Shown here: positions 1 through 5,349 of the stretch, piece by piece | Layout: each line of letters starts with the position of its first letter | Position numbering within the stretch: position 1 is the first letter of the stretch | Assembly: GCA_030017815.1 (NCBI GenBank) | Contig: JASEGX010000162.1 | Location: 1 to 5,510, forward strand | DNA length: 5,510 nucleotides | Direction: 5' to 3' | From: Thermodesulfobacteriota bacterium | GTDB lineage: Bacteria > Desulfobacterota > QYQD01 | Program-made: the position numbers and the translations under genes | Notes under the pieces: generated by a model | Databases searched by the model: none | What the model saw: the letters and a program-made list of their open reading frames with translations, nothing else | Told to the model about the DNA's origin: nothing

Positions 1-11
1 TATTAAGGAAC

Positions 12-61
12 TGGATTCCGCATCAAGTGCGGAATGACATTTATCGCTGGGGTTGGCGATA
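12..61. repeat. Two adjacent small inverted repeats (REP-like palindrome)
   Basis: ATTCCGC (15-21) and GCGGAAT (29-35) form a 7-bp perfect stem around ATCAAGT. A second stem follows: TATCGC (42-47) pairs with GCGATA (56-61) around an 8-nt loop. The context TGGATTCCGC...GCGGAATGACA resembles the short palindromic repeats scattered between genes in many bacterial genomes; that resemblance is from memory. No T-run follows, so an intrinsic terminator for a gene left of the window is possible but not supported. Confidence 0.5.
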
Positions 62-69
62 TACTTAAA

Positions 70-98
70 TGGAACAATTTTGTAAGTTAGGGTATAAT
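70..98 (+). promoter_or_regulatory. Sigma70-like promoter for the leader ORF and J-domain gene
   Basis: A perfect -10 box TATAAT lies at 93-98. With a 17-bp spacer the -35 position is TGGAAC (70-75), which matches TTGACA poorly (3 of 6), so the promoter may be weak or activator-dependent. Transcription would start near 105. That is also where a 6-bp hairpin begins: AAAGTT at 105-110 pairs with AACTTT at 116-121, loop TATCG. The transcript may therefore start with a small 5' stem-loop. Confidence 0.55.
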
Positions 99-133
99 AG
101 ATACAAAGTTTATCGAACTTTTATAGTCTATAT

Positions 134-181
134 AGGAAGGTATCTATGGTACCAAATACTTTAAGCAAGACGGAAAAATGA
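134..181 (+). CDS. 11-codon leader ORF coupled to the J-domain gene
   Basis: This very short ORF encodes MVPNTLSKTEK. Its ATG is at 146 and its TGA at 179-181; the feature includes the ribosome-binding site AGGAAGG (134-140), which lies 5 nt before the ATG. The stop overlaps the ATG of the J-domain gene (178-180) in an ATGA arrangement, the classic geometry for translational coupling or termination-reinitiation. The downstream ATG has only GGAAAA in front of it, so the better SD belongs to the mini-ORF. I do not recognise the peptide. Alternatively, an indel in the A-runs at 174-185 could make this the true N-terminus of the J-domain protein: one extra base would fuse the frames. Translation is an inference from SD and spacing. 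Confidence 0.45.
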   Translation, partial: RKVSMVPNTLSKTEK

Positions 182-1071
182 AAAACCCTTTTGCGGTACT
201 CGGTATAACACCAGAGATTGTGGCCCGCATGGACAATGAGGCCCTCTATAACCTGGTCAGGGCCTGCTACCGTGCCCTGCAACAGGCCCACCATCCGGAC
301 AAACTGCGGAAGCAGACAGAAACCGCCCGCCGGAAAAGCACAGAACGGGCTACTGAAATCAACCTGGCCTATGAAAAACTCAACTGGGCAAAAGACCCTA
401 ATTTATTTCTTCTGCATAAAGAACGATATTTAAAGGCCCCGCGGCGAGAAGAGAAAAAACTCCGGGACCTGCAGACTGTTTTGGAAACGTTCATAGATAA
501 ACAAAGAGAAATGGCCGATAGTTTCTGGCAATATCTCGGATATAGTGAAGAAGAGGCTGCACGCCCAGGCGCATCTTCGACCCGAAGTGATGCCTGCTCA
601 TGCCTTAAGATGCCTGTAAGTACCACTCTCGGCATCATTGATGTGGCTATGAGGCAAAACGTGCGTTCAGAAGGCTGGGCGACTGGATTAGGGTATAAGG
701 AAATAAGATTTGATGAAAACAGCCAGATGTATTATCGGCTTTCCCGTCAAAGGAAATTCACAGCGGTTAACTTTATTAAACTCATCGGGAGCATTGCTAA
801 GGACAAGATAGACATCGACGCCCTCTTGGAAAAGAAGCCACTCAAGGGGGTCTTATACATCCAAACCCAATCGCCGGTTAAACGGAGTAAAAGCAGCAAA
901 TATCTTGAGGTCCTGAACACCATACCTATTTCCGAATTCAAATGGCATTGCCTGCCGTTTCTAAAGCCGGATATAGTCGAAGGGCACTATCTTTTTTCCA
1001 TCCACCGAAAGTCATCTGCCATGGACAAGGTATTTCTGGAAGGTATTGTCAGCCGGATAAGTAAAACCTAG
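178..1071 (+). CDS. J-domain (DnaJ-like) protein with uncharacterised C-terminal region
   Basis: The 297-residue product starts with a J-domain (about residues 3-70): an NPFAVLGI opening, a basic helix II (LVRACYRALQQAHH) and the diagnostic HPD tripeptide at 39-41, followed by K. Helix III ends in EINLAYEKLNW. J-domains stimulate the ATPase of Hsp70 (DnaK) through HPD, so this is probably a cytoplasmic co-chaperone that brings DnaK to a particular client. It lacks the Gly/Phe linker, the CxxCxGxG zinc repeats and the DnaJ C-terminal domains, so it is not DnaJ or CbpA. A charged, probably helical stretch (about 75-120) follows, then roughly 170 residues I cannot assign. There is no signal peptide or membrane segment. 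The start is the ATG overlapping the leader stop; it has no good SD of its own. No dnaK or grpE is in the window, and the client is unknown. Confidence 0.85.
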   Translation: MKNPFAVLGITPEIVARMDNEALYNLVRACYRALQQAHHPDKLRKQTETARRKSTERATEINLAYEKLNWAKDPNLFLLHKERYLKAPRREEKKLRDLQTVLETFIDKQREMADSFWQYLGYSEEEAARPGASSTRSDACSCLKMPVSTTLGIIDVAMRQNVRSEGWATGLGYKEIRFDENSQMYYRLSRQRKFTAVNFIKLIGSIAKDKIDIDALLEKKPLKGVLYIQTQSPVKRSKSSKYLEVLNTIPISEFKWHCLPFLKPDIVEGHYLFSIHRKSSAMDKVFLEGIVSRISKT

Positions 1072-1083
1072 CGCAGACAATAA

Positions 1084-1146
1084 CTCCTTACCGGGCTTAC
1101 ACGCCTGTCAGTGCATACTCAAAGTAGGGCTGTAGAACGTAAGGAG
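1084..1146 (+). other. Long-range inverted repeat between J-domain gene and protease gene
   Basis: CTCCTTAC (1084-1091) and GTAAGGAG (1139-1146) are perfectly complementary 8-mers separated by 47 nt. Inside are shorter nested pairs: CAG (1109-1111) with CTG (1130-1132), and TACT (1116-1119) with AGTA (1123-1126). The RNA could fold into a hairpin of about 63 nt. There is no T-run after it, so it is not a standard terminator. The right arm contains an SD-like AAGGAG. I do not recognise a known riboswitch or sRNA family here. Confidence 0.35.
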
Positions 1147-1155
1147 CTAAATTGC

Positions 1156-1185
1156 TTGACAACCTCCTAAACGGACAGCTAGCAT
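1156..1185 (+). promoter_or_regulatory. Sigma70-like promoter for the metalloprotease gene
   Basis: A perfect -35 box TTGACA is at 1156-1161. An 18-bp spacer leads to TAGCAT (1180-1185), which matches four of the six TATAAT positions. An A/T-rich stretch follows, with a further CATAAT at 1183-1188 at a less favourable spacing. The start would be near 1192, giving a leader of about 34 nt before the ATG at 1226. This would let the protease be expressed separately from the J-domain gene. Confidence 0.55.
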
Positions 1186-1213
1186 AATAATATGACACAT
1201 AGAACTTTTGTAC

Positions 1214-1220
1214 AAGGAGG
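1214..1220 (+). promoter_or_regulatory. Strong ribosome-binding site that fixes the protease start
   Basis: AAGGAGG sits 5 nt before the ATG at 1226, an ideal spacing. The in-frame TTG at 1208 lies upstream of this SD and is therefore unlikely to be the start. GTAC at 1210-1213 and 1220-1223 can pair and would place AAGGAG exactly in the hairpin loop. Confidence 0.8.
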
Positions 1221-1225
1221 TACTT

Positions 1226-2449
1226 ATGGAAGTGCGGGTTAAGTTGGTAAAAATAGTATTTTCCGTGGTGTTTCTCTGCCTATTTTGTTTTGCCGCCACC
1301 GGACTGGCCCAGGAAAAAGGGGGCTCGATCATGGTCATGAAAATCGAGAAAAAAGGGGCGGCCCTGACCGGGACTAAGGGCAAAGGCGAGACCTCACTGA
1401 GTGGAGAAGTCGTCTACAGGATAATCCAAACCAGAAAAGCGATGGCTTTTGAACTGGATTCTTTAGGCCTGGTTGGCACAGGTATCAATACTGAACGGGG
1501 AGAAAGTGGTAATATATCGATAAAATTAAAACCCAAAACATCTCGCACCAAGTACGATCCCAAGCGGCGGGTCATTGAAAGCACCTTCCTGGTCGAAGTC
1601 CATTATCCGCTTATTGACCGCATCAAGGGCTACATAGTGCCGAAAGAAGGCGAAAGAGAGATGGATGACTACCGCTCCTATACCGAGACCTTTGAAGGCA
1701 CGCTTGTCTCCCAGTTAAGCGAATCCCCGCGTCTTGGCAAAAAGATGGAGATGAAAAAGGGAGCAGCCGTCACTATCAAGATGAACCCTACAGAGAAGGT
1801 CCTGGGCGAAATATCCCAGCTTTATGGCGAATTCAGGGTCATCGATGTGATAATATTCCCGCGGCTTTATATAAAGAGATATATTAACGTACAACCCGTC
1901 TTTGTTCGCTATACACCGGACCAGGGATGTTTTGGCGGTACTACCACCGCTACCACAGGTGGTAGTTTCAATACCCTCAGAGACCGTTCTATCGAGATGT
2001 GGAACCGGTGTTGTATCGGACTCAACTTTTTGCCGCCAGTCTACGTTGAAAATGATGACTATCGCATCCTCTCATCTGCCGAGGAGGCAAACCTTCGGGC
2101 GGAATATAATGACGCCAATGCCGTCGAGGTCTTTTTTGTGGAAGTAAGCGATCCCGTAGGGCTTCACGGAGGGGGAGTTTGTTTTTCCAGTGGCACTGCC
2201 AACGCACAAATTATTACTTATGATACAAACCTGCCCATCAATCTGTATAATTTGGCCCATGAGCTCGGTCACGCCCTGGGACTATTCCATCCTCCCGGCA
2301 ATAGCACCCCTGCTTCACTCATGGAACCAAGTGGTTTCTGCGCCGACAATCCGGCACTGATGAGCAATGAGAATTGTGACAATGCCAGCAATCCCTTGCT
2401 TACCACACGTATACCTCTAACTCTTTGCATAAGGAACACCAATATGTGA
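1226..2449 (+). CDS. Secreted zinc metalloprotease of the metzincin (matrixin-like) type
   Basis: The 407-residue product has a Sec signal peptide: basic MEVRVKLVK, then a hydrophobic core VFSVVFLCLFCFAATG, with likely cleavage after GLA near residue 28. There is no lipobox. Residues about 30-220 form a hydrophilic region that may be a propeptide or separate domain; I cannot assign it. The C-terminal catalytic part carries HELGHALGLFH (345-355), the metzincin HExxHxxGxxH signature: His345, His349 and His355 bind zinc and Glu346 is the catalytic base. SLMEPSG, with Met366, follows as a plausible Met-turn. The spacing fits matrixins and related bacterial M10/M12-like peptidases. Seven cysteines in the catalytic part suggest disulfides in an exported protein. 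The predicted role is extracytoplasmic peptide hydrolysis with unknown substrate. The gene ends 32 bp from the convergent DUF1284 gene. Confidence 0.85.
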   Translation: MEVRVKLVKIVFSVVFLCLFCFAATGLAQEKGGSIMVMKIEKKGAALTGTKGKGETSLSGEVVYRIIQTRKAMAFELDSLGLVGTGINTERGESGNISIKLKPKTSRTKYDPKRRVIESTFLVEVHYPLIDRIKGYIVPKEGEREMDDYRSYTETFEGTLVSQLSESPRLGKKMEMKKGAAVTIKMNPTEKVLGEISQLYGEFRVIDVIIFPRLYIKRYINVQPVFVRYTPDQGCFGGTTTATTGGSFNTLRDRSIEMWNRCCIGLNFLPPVYVENDDYRILSSAEEANLRAEYNDANAVEVFFVEVSDPVGLHGGGVCFSSGTANAQIITYDTNLPINLYNLAHELGHALGLFHPPGNSTPASLMEPSGFCADNPALMSNENCDNASNPLLTTRIPLTLCIRNTNM

Positions 2450-2495
2450 GGATAAAAACTCCAGAGGGCCTGATGTGCGCATCAGGCCCTCTGGA
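2445..2495 (-). terminator. Strong hairpin terminator between convergent genes
   Basis: CCAGAGGGCCTGATG (2461-2475) and CATCAGGCCCTCTGG (2480-2494) are perfect inverted repeats around TGCG. T2460-A2495 extends the stem to 16 bp. On the minus strand the hairpin is followed by AGTTTTTATCC, so it is a good intrinsic terminator for the DUF1284 transcript. On the plus strand only AACTGATTTG follows, a weak U-tract, so it may stop protease transcription less efficiently. The stem includes the last codons and the stop of the DUF1284 gene. Confidence 0.8.
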
Positions 2496-2895
2496 ACTGA
2501 TTTGATTTCAAGACCTGAAATAACTTTTTCTTTTCACACGCTATTTTCCAGTCACAATCCCCGCAATAAGACTTATGCCATTCAAAAAATATTTCTGGGA
2601 GCCGTTCCTCTATCCCGCTCCATTTAATTTGTGTCCCCGGAGTAAGCTTGAGCAAACGTAGCGCGGCATTATCCATCTTTTTGATCTCTTCTTCCGCATT
2701 TTTATTGTACCGGCAGAGCCCATCCTTCAGATACGGACATTTTCTACAGATGTCATCCGCTCCGGCACAGATTTCTATCGGCTCACTTTTCGCTGCGTTG
2801 AGTGTACTTCTTAAGTTTTCTATGAACTCAGCAGCGTAACCCTCTCCGGCAAAAAAATATAGACATATAAGATGATGTCCCCTGAGCACAGGCAT
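2482..2895 (-). CDS. DUF1284-family cysteine-rich protein (putative Fe-S binding)
   Basis: The 137-residue product opens with LRGHHLICL, the hallmark start of DUF1284 (COG3543) proteins, and its length is about normal for that family. The family has no established function and has been suggested to bind iron-sulfur or metal. Eight cysteines (11, 43, 50, 53, 61, 111, 114, 120) form two groups, ICAGADDICRKCPYLKDGLC and CGDCDWKIAC, consistent with metal coordination, and His7 and His8 are also conserved-looking. No membrane segment or signal is seen, so it is probably cytoplasmic. The SD TAAGGAG (2907-2901) lies 5 nt before the ATG and overlaps the stop codon of the upstream PfpI remnant, so the gene was probably translated as part of that operon. 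With the upstream gene decayed, it may now depend on read-through from the PilZ promoter; I see no clear promoter of its own. Confidence 0.85.
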   Translation of the reverse strand: MPVLRGHHLICLYFFAGEGYAAEFIENLRSTLNAAKSEPIEICAGADDICRKCPYLKDGLCRYNKNAEEEIKKMDNAALRLLKLTPGTQIKWSGIEERLPEIFFEWHKSYCGDCDWKIACEKKKLFQVLKSNQFQRA

Positions 2896-2904
2896 GATAT
2901 CTCC

Positions 2905-3213
2905 TTACTCCAGTCCTTTTATCTTCCTCATTATCTCCCGCAAAAAGGCCGGTAAATCTGAAGGTTGCCTTGAGGTTATAAGGTGCTCATCTACGATAAC
3001 CTCCTTGTCCGCGTATTGTGCACCGGCATCCTTCATTTCTGACGCCACTTATTTACCTCCCGGTGAGTAATCCGGCGGATATTAATATCTGGAGCCCGTG
3101 GCAGATGACCGCTACCGGCTTTTAAAGAAGTGTTTGGCTATCTCCGGCGCCTCTTTCTTTTTTCGTAAGGTCGCCGGTGCCTGGCCTTCGGTTGTACCGG
3201 AAATGGCGACATC
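2905..3213 (-). pseudogene. Broken PfpI/DJ-1-family gene (intracellular protease/amidase-like)
   Basis: Three reading-frame pieces rebuild a PfpI-type protein. Frame one (3213 down to a TAG at 3114-3112) reads APATLRKKKEAPEIAKHFFK. Frame two (from 3121 to a TAA at 3055-3053) reads KPVAVICHGLQILISAG and then LLTGR; ICHG is the nucleophile-elbow motif with the family's active-site cysteine. Frame three (3048-2905) reads VASEMKDAGAQYADKEVIV and then the typical C-terminal LITSRQPSDLPAFL. Two frame changes and two in-frame stops break the gene, and the N-terminal portion is missing or unrecognisable. Members act as stress-related proteases, deglycase-like enzymes or chaperones; this copy should not make a full protein. 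Frame three could still give a peptide of about 47 residues from GTG 3048 or ATG 3036. Sequencing error is an alternative, but two lesions in about 70 bp plus a missing 5' part favour decay. Confidence 0.75.
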
Positions 3214-3279
3214 AGTTTGGCTGATCAACTCACTGACCGGTGGGAGATAAAGACTGACGACCTTATTCCCCTGTGCAAT

Positions 3280-3444
3280 TCAGGACAGGAGATGTACATT
3301 ACCAATGCAGACGTTTTTAAGCCCAGCCTTCCGGGCAACTTCCTGACACCTCAAGGCCTGGAGGCGTGGCGTAGTGGGTAACCCTTGCAGATAAAAGTGC
3401 GGATAAAAGGCGAGCAGGCTGTAAGGAGTATCCCGTGCCGGCTC
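3280..3444 (-). pseudogene. Remnant of a radical-SAM enzyme (AmmeMemoRadiSam/PflA-like C-terminal part)
   Basis: The frame read from 3444 to the TGA at 3282-3280 gives ARDTPYSLLAFYPHFYLQ, then LPTTPRLQALRCQEVARKAG, then LKNVCIGNVHLLS. The order DTPxH/S..F.P...L...P.TP......A...GLK.V.IGNV matches, from memory, the late part of COG1180-type radical-SAM proteins of the AmmeMemoRadiSam group. The N-terminal half with the CxxxCxxC cluster motif is absent, since the PilZ gene ends right at the fragment's 5' edge. Past the TGA, another frame reads CPELHRGIR (3287 downwards), like a decayed CPxCHxxLIxR segment, so homology may extend further. No start codon or SD is seen. It is a non-functional fragment, and the exact family is less certain than its being a remnant. 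Confidence 0.55.
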
Positions 3445-3776
3445 TAATGAGCCGTCGAGCTTGATATGCGGTTCAGGAAATTAGTCCAATCGGTGGCCGT
3501 GTATGCATCCATCTCTTTCAACTGAACGCCTATCCTGTACAGGTAATCATCTTTCTTGACCCAGGCCACTTTACCCTTTGCCTTTATTGGTACGTGCGCA
3601 TCGATGGCCATATCCAGGAGCATGCCTATATCACAGGGGTCAATGCTTTTAATCAGCAGACCGCCCAGACTGACGTCGTGGGCGTATTCTTTGAAAAATT
3701 TGTTGCCATCAGAGTAGGTAATAGGAAGAAAGGTTGGGATGCGTTCGTGTTGTCTTTTTTCTTTTACCGAATACAT
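3444..3776 (-). CDS. Single-domain PilZ protein (c-di-GMP receptor)
   Basis: The 110-residue product is essentially one PilZ domain. It has the N-terminal RxxxR motif (R8-Q-H-E-R12) and, after the first strands, DxSxxG (D34-V-S-L-G-G39) continuing as LLI; together these form the c-di-GMP binding signature. A later GKVAWVKK strand and YRIGVQL close the barrel. Such proteins sense cyclic-di-GMP and alter motility, exopolysaccharide or other outputs through partners; no partner is evident here. The SD AAGGAG (3790-3785) places the start at ATG 3776 with an 8-nt spacer. The in-frame GTG at 3785 overlaps the SD itself and is unlikely. The gene lies 194-203 bp downstream of the oxidase gene and has its own candidate promoter. 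The stop TAG is at 3446-3444. Confidence 0.88.
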   Translation of the reverse strand: MYSVKEKRQHERIPTFLPITYSDGNKFFKEYAHDVSLGGLLIKSIDPCDIGMLLDMAIDAHVPIKAKGKVAWVKKDDYLYRIGVQLKEMDAYTATDWTNFLNRISSSTAH

Positions 3777-3784
3777 GAGCGACA

Positions 3785-3790
3785 CTCCTT
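3785..3790 (-). promoter_or_regulatory. Ribosome-binding site for the PilZ gene
   Basis: AAGGAG reads from 3790 to 3785 on the minus strand, 8 nt before ATG 3776. It decides the start because the alternative GTG (3785-3783) shares its last G. Confidence 0.75.
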
Positions 3791-3852
3791 TTGCTATTGT
3801 GGAAGGGTCCTGGTACCCACTTCATGGCGCCCCTGGTTAAGGGTTATATATT

Positions 3853-3881
3853 CTTATCGTACTTTTTCAGAATATATTCAA
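3853..3881 (-). promoter_or_regulatory. Candidate promoter for the PilZ gene
   Basis: On the minus strand TTGAAT (3881-3876) is followed after exactly 17 nt by GATAAG (3858-3853); each matches four of six consensus positions. The surroundings are A/T-rich, with TATATA just downstream (3850-3845). Transcription would start near 3847, giving a leader of about 70 nt. In that leader the PilZ SD is preceded by GGGTACC and GGACCC segments that could pair weakly. Confidence 0.4.
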
Positions 3882-3934
3882 TGGATTTTTTCACGTGGAC
3901 AGAGTTCAAATAATAGGGTTACCCAATCAAAGCG

Positions 3935-3944
3935 GCATTAATGC
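3935..3944. other. 10-bp palindrome GCATTAATGC upstream of the PilZ promoter
   Basis: GCATTAATGC is a perfect palindrome in the oxidase-PilZ intergenic region, about 54 bp upstream of the candidate -35. GGGTTACCC (3916-3924) lies nearby. This could be a dimeric regulator site, but there is only one copy and a palindrome this short can arise by chance. Confidence 0.2.
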
Positions 3945-3979
3945 GTTAATACCCTTATCGACAGGATGCAGAGGAGAAT

Positions 3980-5290
3980 TTAGCGGATCTGGTGGATCAA
4001 ATGGATTGCTGGCTTGCTCTGATAGACTTGTGGTTCCTGGTCACCGGAAAGCGGCGCCAGCCCGAAATTCTTCCCCGCCCGGCGAGCAATCGAAAGGCCG
4101 ATGCTGATTGAGGCCGTAGCGGCAGGCGAAGGTGCGTTCAAGACATGGATCATCCTTTCCGCCTCAACGATGCGGAAGTCGTCCACCAGGAATCCGTTTG
4201 CATCGAGCGCCTGGGCCCGCACCCCGGCTCCGCCTGGGCTGAGGTCTGTAACGCTCAGTTCAGGGATCATTCTTTGTAAGGCCTTCGTAAAGGCCCCCCG
4301 GTTCACAGATCGGTAGAATTCTCCGATACCAGTCTTCCCGTACCGGCGGGCCAGATGCCAGAATCCCGGGTAGGATAAGGTCTCCAGTGTGTCTTTTACG
4401 GAAAAACTCCATTTTTTATAGCCTTCTCGTTTAAAGGCCAGCACGGCGTTCGGCCCGGCCTCAATGTCGCCATGTATCATCCGCGTAAAGTGGACACCAA
4501 GAAAGGGAAAGGCGGGATCGGGCACCGGATAGATCAGGTTTCTTACCAGCGACCGCCGCTCAGGAATCAATTTATAATACTCTCCGCGAAAAGGCACGAT
4601 TTTCAGACCAGGTTCCACGCCACACAACCGGGCGATGCGATCGCACTGGAGGCCGCCGCAGTTTATCAGGTAGCGGCAGTAAATTTCTCCCTGCGACGTC
4701 TCTAGAATCAACCCCTCCGCCTGGTGCCAGCAATTGAAAAGGCGGGCGCCGGTCAGGATGTCCCCGCCATTTTCTTTCGCCTCATCAGCAAACCTTTCAG
4801 CCACCTGCGCATAGCTTACAATACCGGTTTCGGGGACGGCAAGCCCCGCCATAGCGGAGACGTGAGGCTCATACTCGCGAAGCTCCTCCGGTCCTAACCG
4901 CCTGATGCCTTTAATCCCGTTAGCTGATCCCCGGCGTTCCAACTCCTCGAGAATCGGCAACTCGTGCCCGCTGGTCGCCACAACGATTTTGCCACAGCGC
5001 TCATACGGAATACCGTGCTTCTGGCAGAAGCGGTACATGGCTTCCCGGCCCAGAATACAGTGTGCTGCCTTGAGGGAACCAGGTCTATAATATAAACCAG
5101 AGTGAATAACCCCGCTGTTATTCCCGGTCTGGTGAGAGGCCAGGCGATCTTCCGCCTCAAGGACAACCAGGGAAATGCGGAAGTGTTTTACCAATGCCAT
5201 CGCCGTAGCCAGGCCGTTAATCCCTCCGCCGGTAATGGCTAAATCGTATCTTCGCTGACCGGTCTCCACATGAAGTGTTCTGGCAGACAT
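3980..5290 (-). CDS. lhgO: L-2-hydroxyglutarate oxidase-like FAD-dependent oxidoreductase
   Basis: This DAO-fold flavoprotein closely follows the LhgO/YgaF (COG0579) pattern. LhgO oxidises L-2-hydroxyglutarate to 2-oxoglutarate; in E. coli the electrons go to the quinone pool. Residues YDLAITGGGINGLATA contain the dinucleotide-binding GGGING (21-26), and VVLEAED supplies the ribose-binding acid E45. NNSGVIHSGLYYRPGSLKA (57-75) is the family signature. Further family blocks are PFRGEYYKL, LIYPVPDPAFPFLGVHFTR, GPNAVLAFKREGY, the late GGAGVRAQ, and the C-terminal LNAPSPAATASISIG that closes the FAD site. The N-terminus is about 12 residues longer than typical members, and the last 26 residues look like a non-conserved tail. 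The start is uncertain: ATG 5290 or GTG 5302, both without a clear SD. The GTG directly abuts a TAA, hinting at coupling to the upstream gene. No terminator is obvious after the stop. Confidence 0.88.
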   Translation of the reverse strand: MSARTLHVETGQRRYDLAITGGGINGLATAMALVKHFRISLVVLEAEDRLASHQTGNNSGVIHSGLYYRPGSLKAAHCILGREAMYRFCQKHGIPYERCGKIVVATSGHELPILEELERRGSANGIKGIRRLGPEELREYEPHVSAMAGLAVPETGIVSYAQVAERFADEAKENGGDILTGARLFNCWHQAEGLILETSQGEIYCRYLINCGGLQCDRIARLCGVEPGLKIVPFRGEYYKLIPERRSLVRNLIYPVPDPAFPFLGVHFTRMIHGDIEAGPNAVLAFKREGYKKWSFSVKDTLETLSYPGFWHLARRYGKTGIGEFYRSVNRGAFTKALQRMIPELSVTDLSPGGAGVRAQALDANGFLVDDFRIVEAERMIHVLNAPSPAATASISIGLSIARRAGKNFGLAPLSGDQEPQVYQSKPAIHLIHQIR

Positions 5291-5349
5291 CAAGTGGTGC
5301 ACTTACAATTTGAATTCATCCCAGTCTTTGCCTTTATAAAAATTCGGCC

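Noticed and set aside
1081..1150. Integron attC-like site or small structured RNA gene
   Set aside because: The long inverted repeat lacks the GTTRRRY and RYYYAAC core sites of attC and matches no riboswitch or sRNA consensus that I know; kept only as an inverted repeat.
1208..1225. TTG start at 1208 for the protease, adding six residues
   Set aside because: The SD AAGGAGG lies downstream of this TTG and is ideally placed for ATG 1226, which also gives a normal signal peptide start.
1902..2272. Open frames on both strands within the protease gene
   Set aside because: They overlap the catalytic domain of the supported protease and have no family signature.
2648..2839. Plus-strand frame opposite DUF1284 with a hydrophobic, serine-rich product
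   Set aside because: It is a shadow of the DUF1284 coding strand and lacks an SD.
3280..3282. TGA in the radical-SAM remnant as selenocysteine
   Set aside because: The position follows GNVHLLS, which is not a known redox site in the family, no SECIS-like hairpin was evident, and the surrounding gene is truncated.
3594..3941. Plus-strand open frame opposite the PilZ gene
   Set aside because: It is antisense to a well-supported PilZ domain and has no SD or recognisable motif.
3911..3960. Imperfect inverted repeat as terminator of the oxidase gene
   Set aside because: Pairing between the AATAGGGTT and TACCCTTAT segments needs bulges and no T-run follows on the minus strand.
4894..5166. Second minus-strand open frame inside the oxidase gene, and several plus-strand frames over 3895-5090
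   Set aside because: All overlap the conserved LhgO frame and their products have arginine/serine/proline-rich shadow composition.
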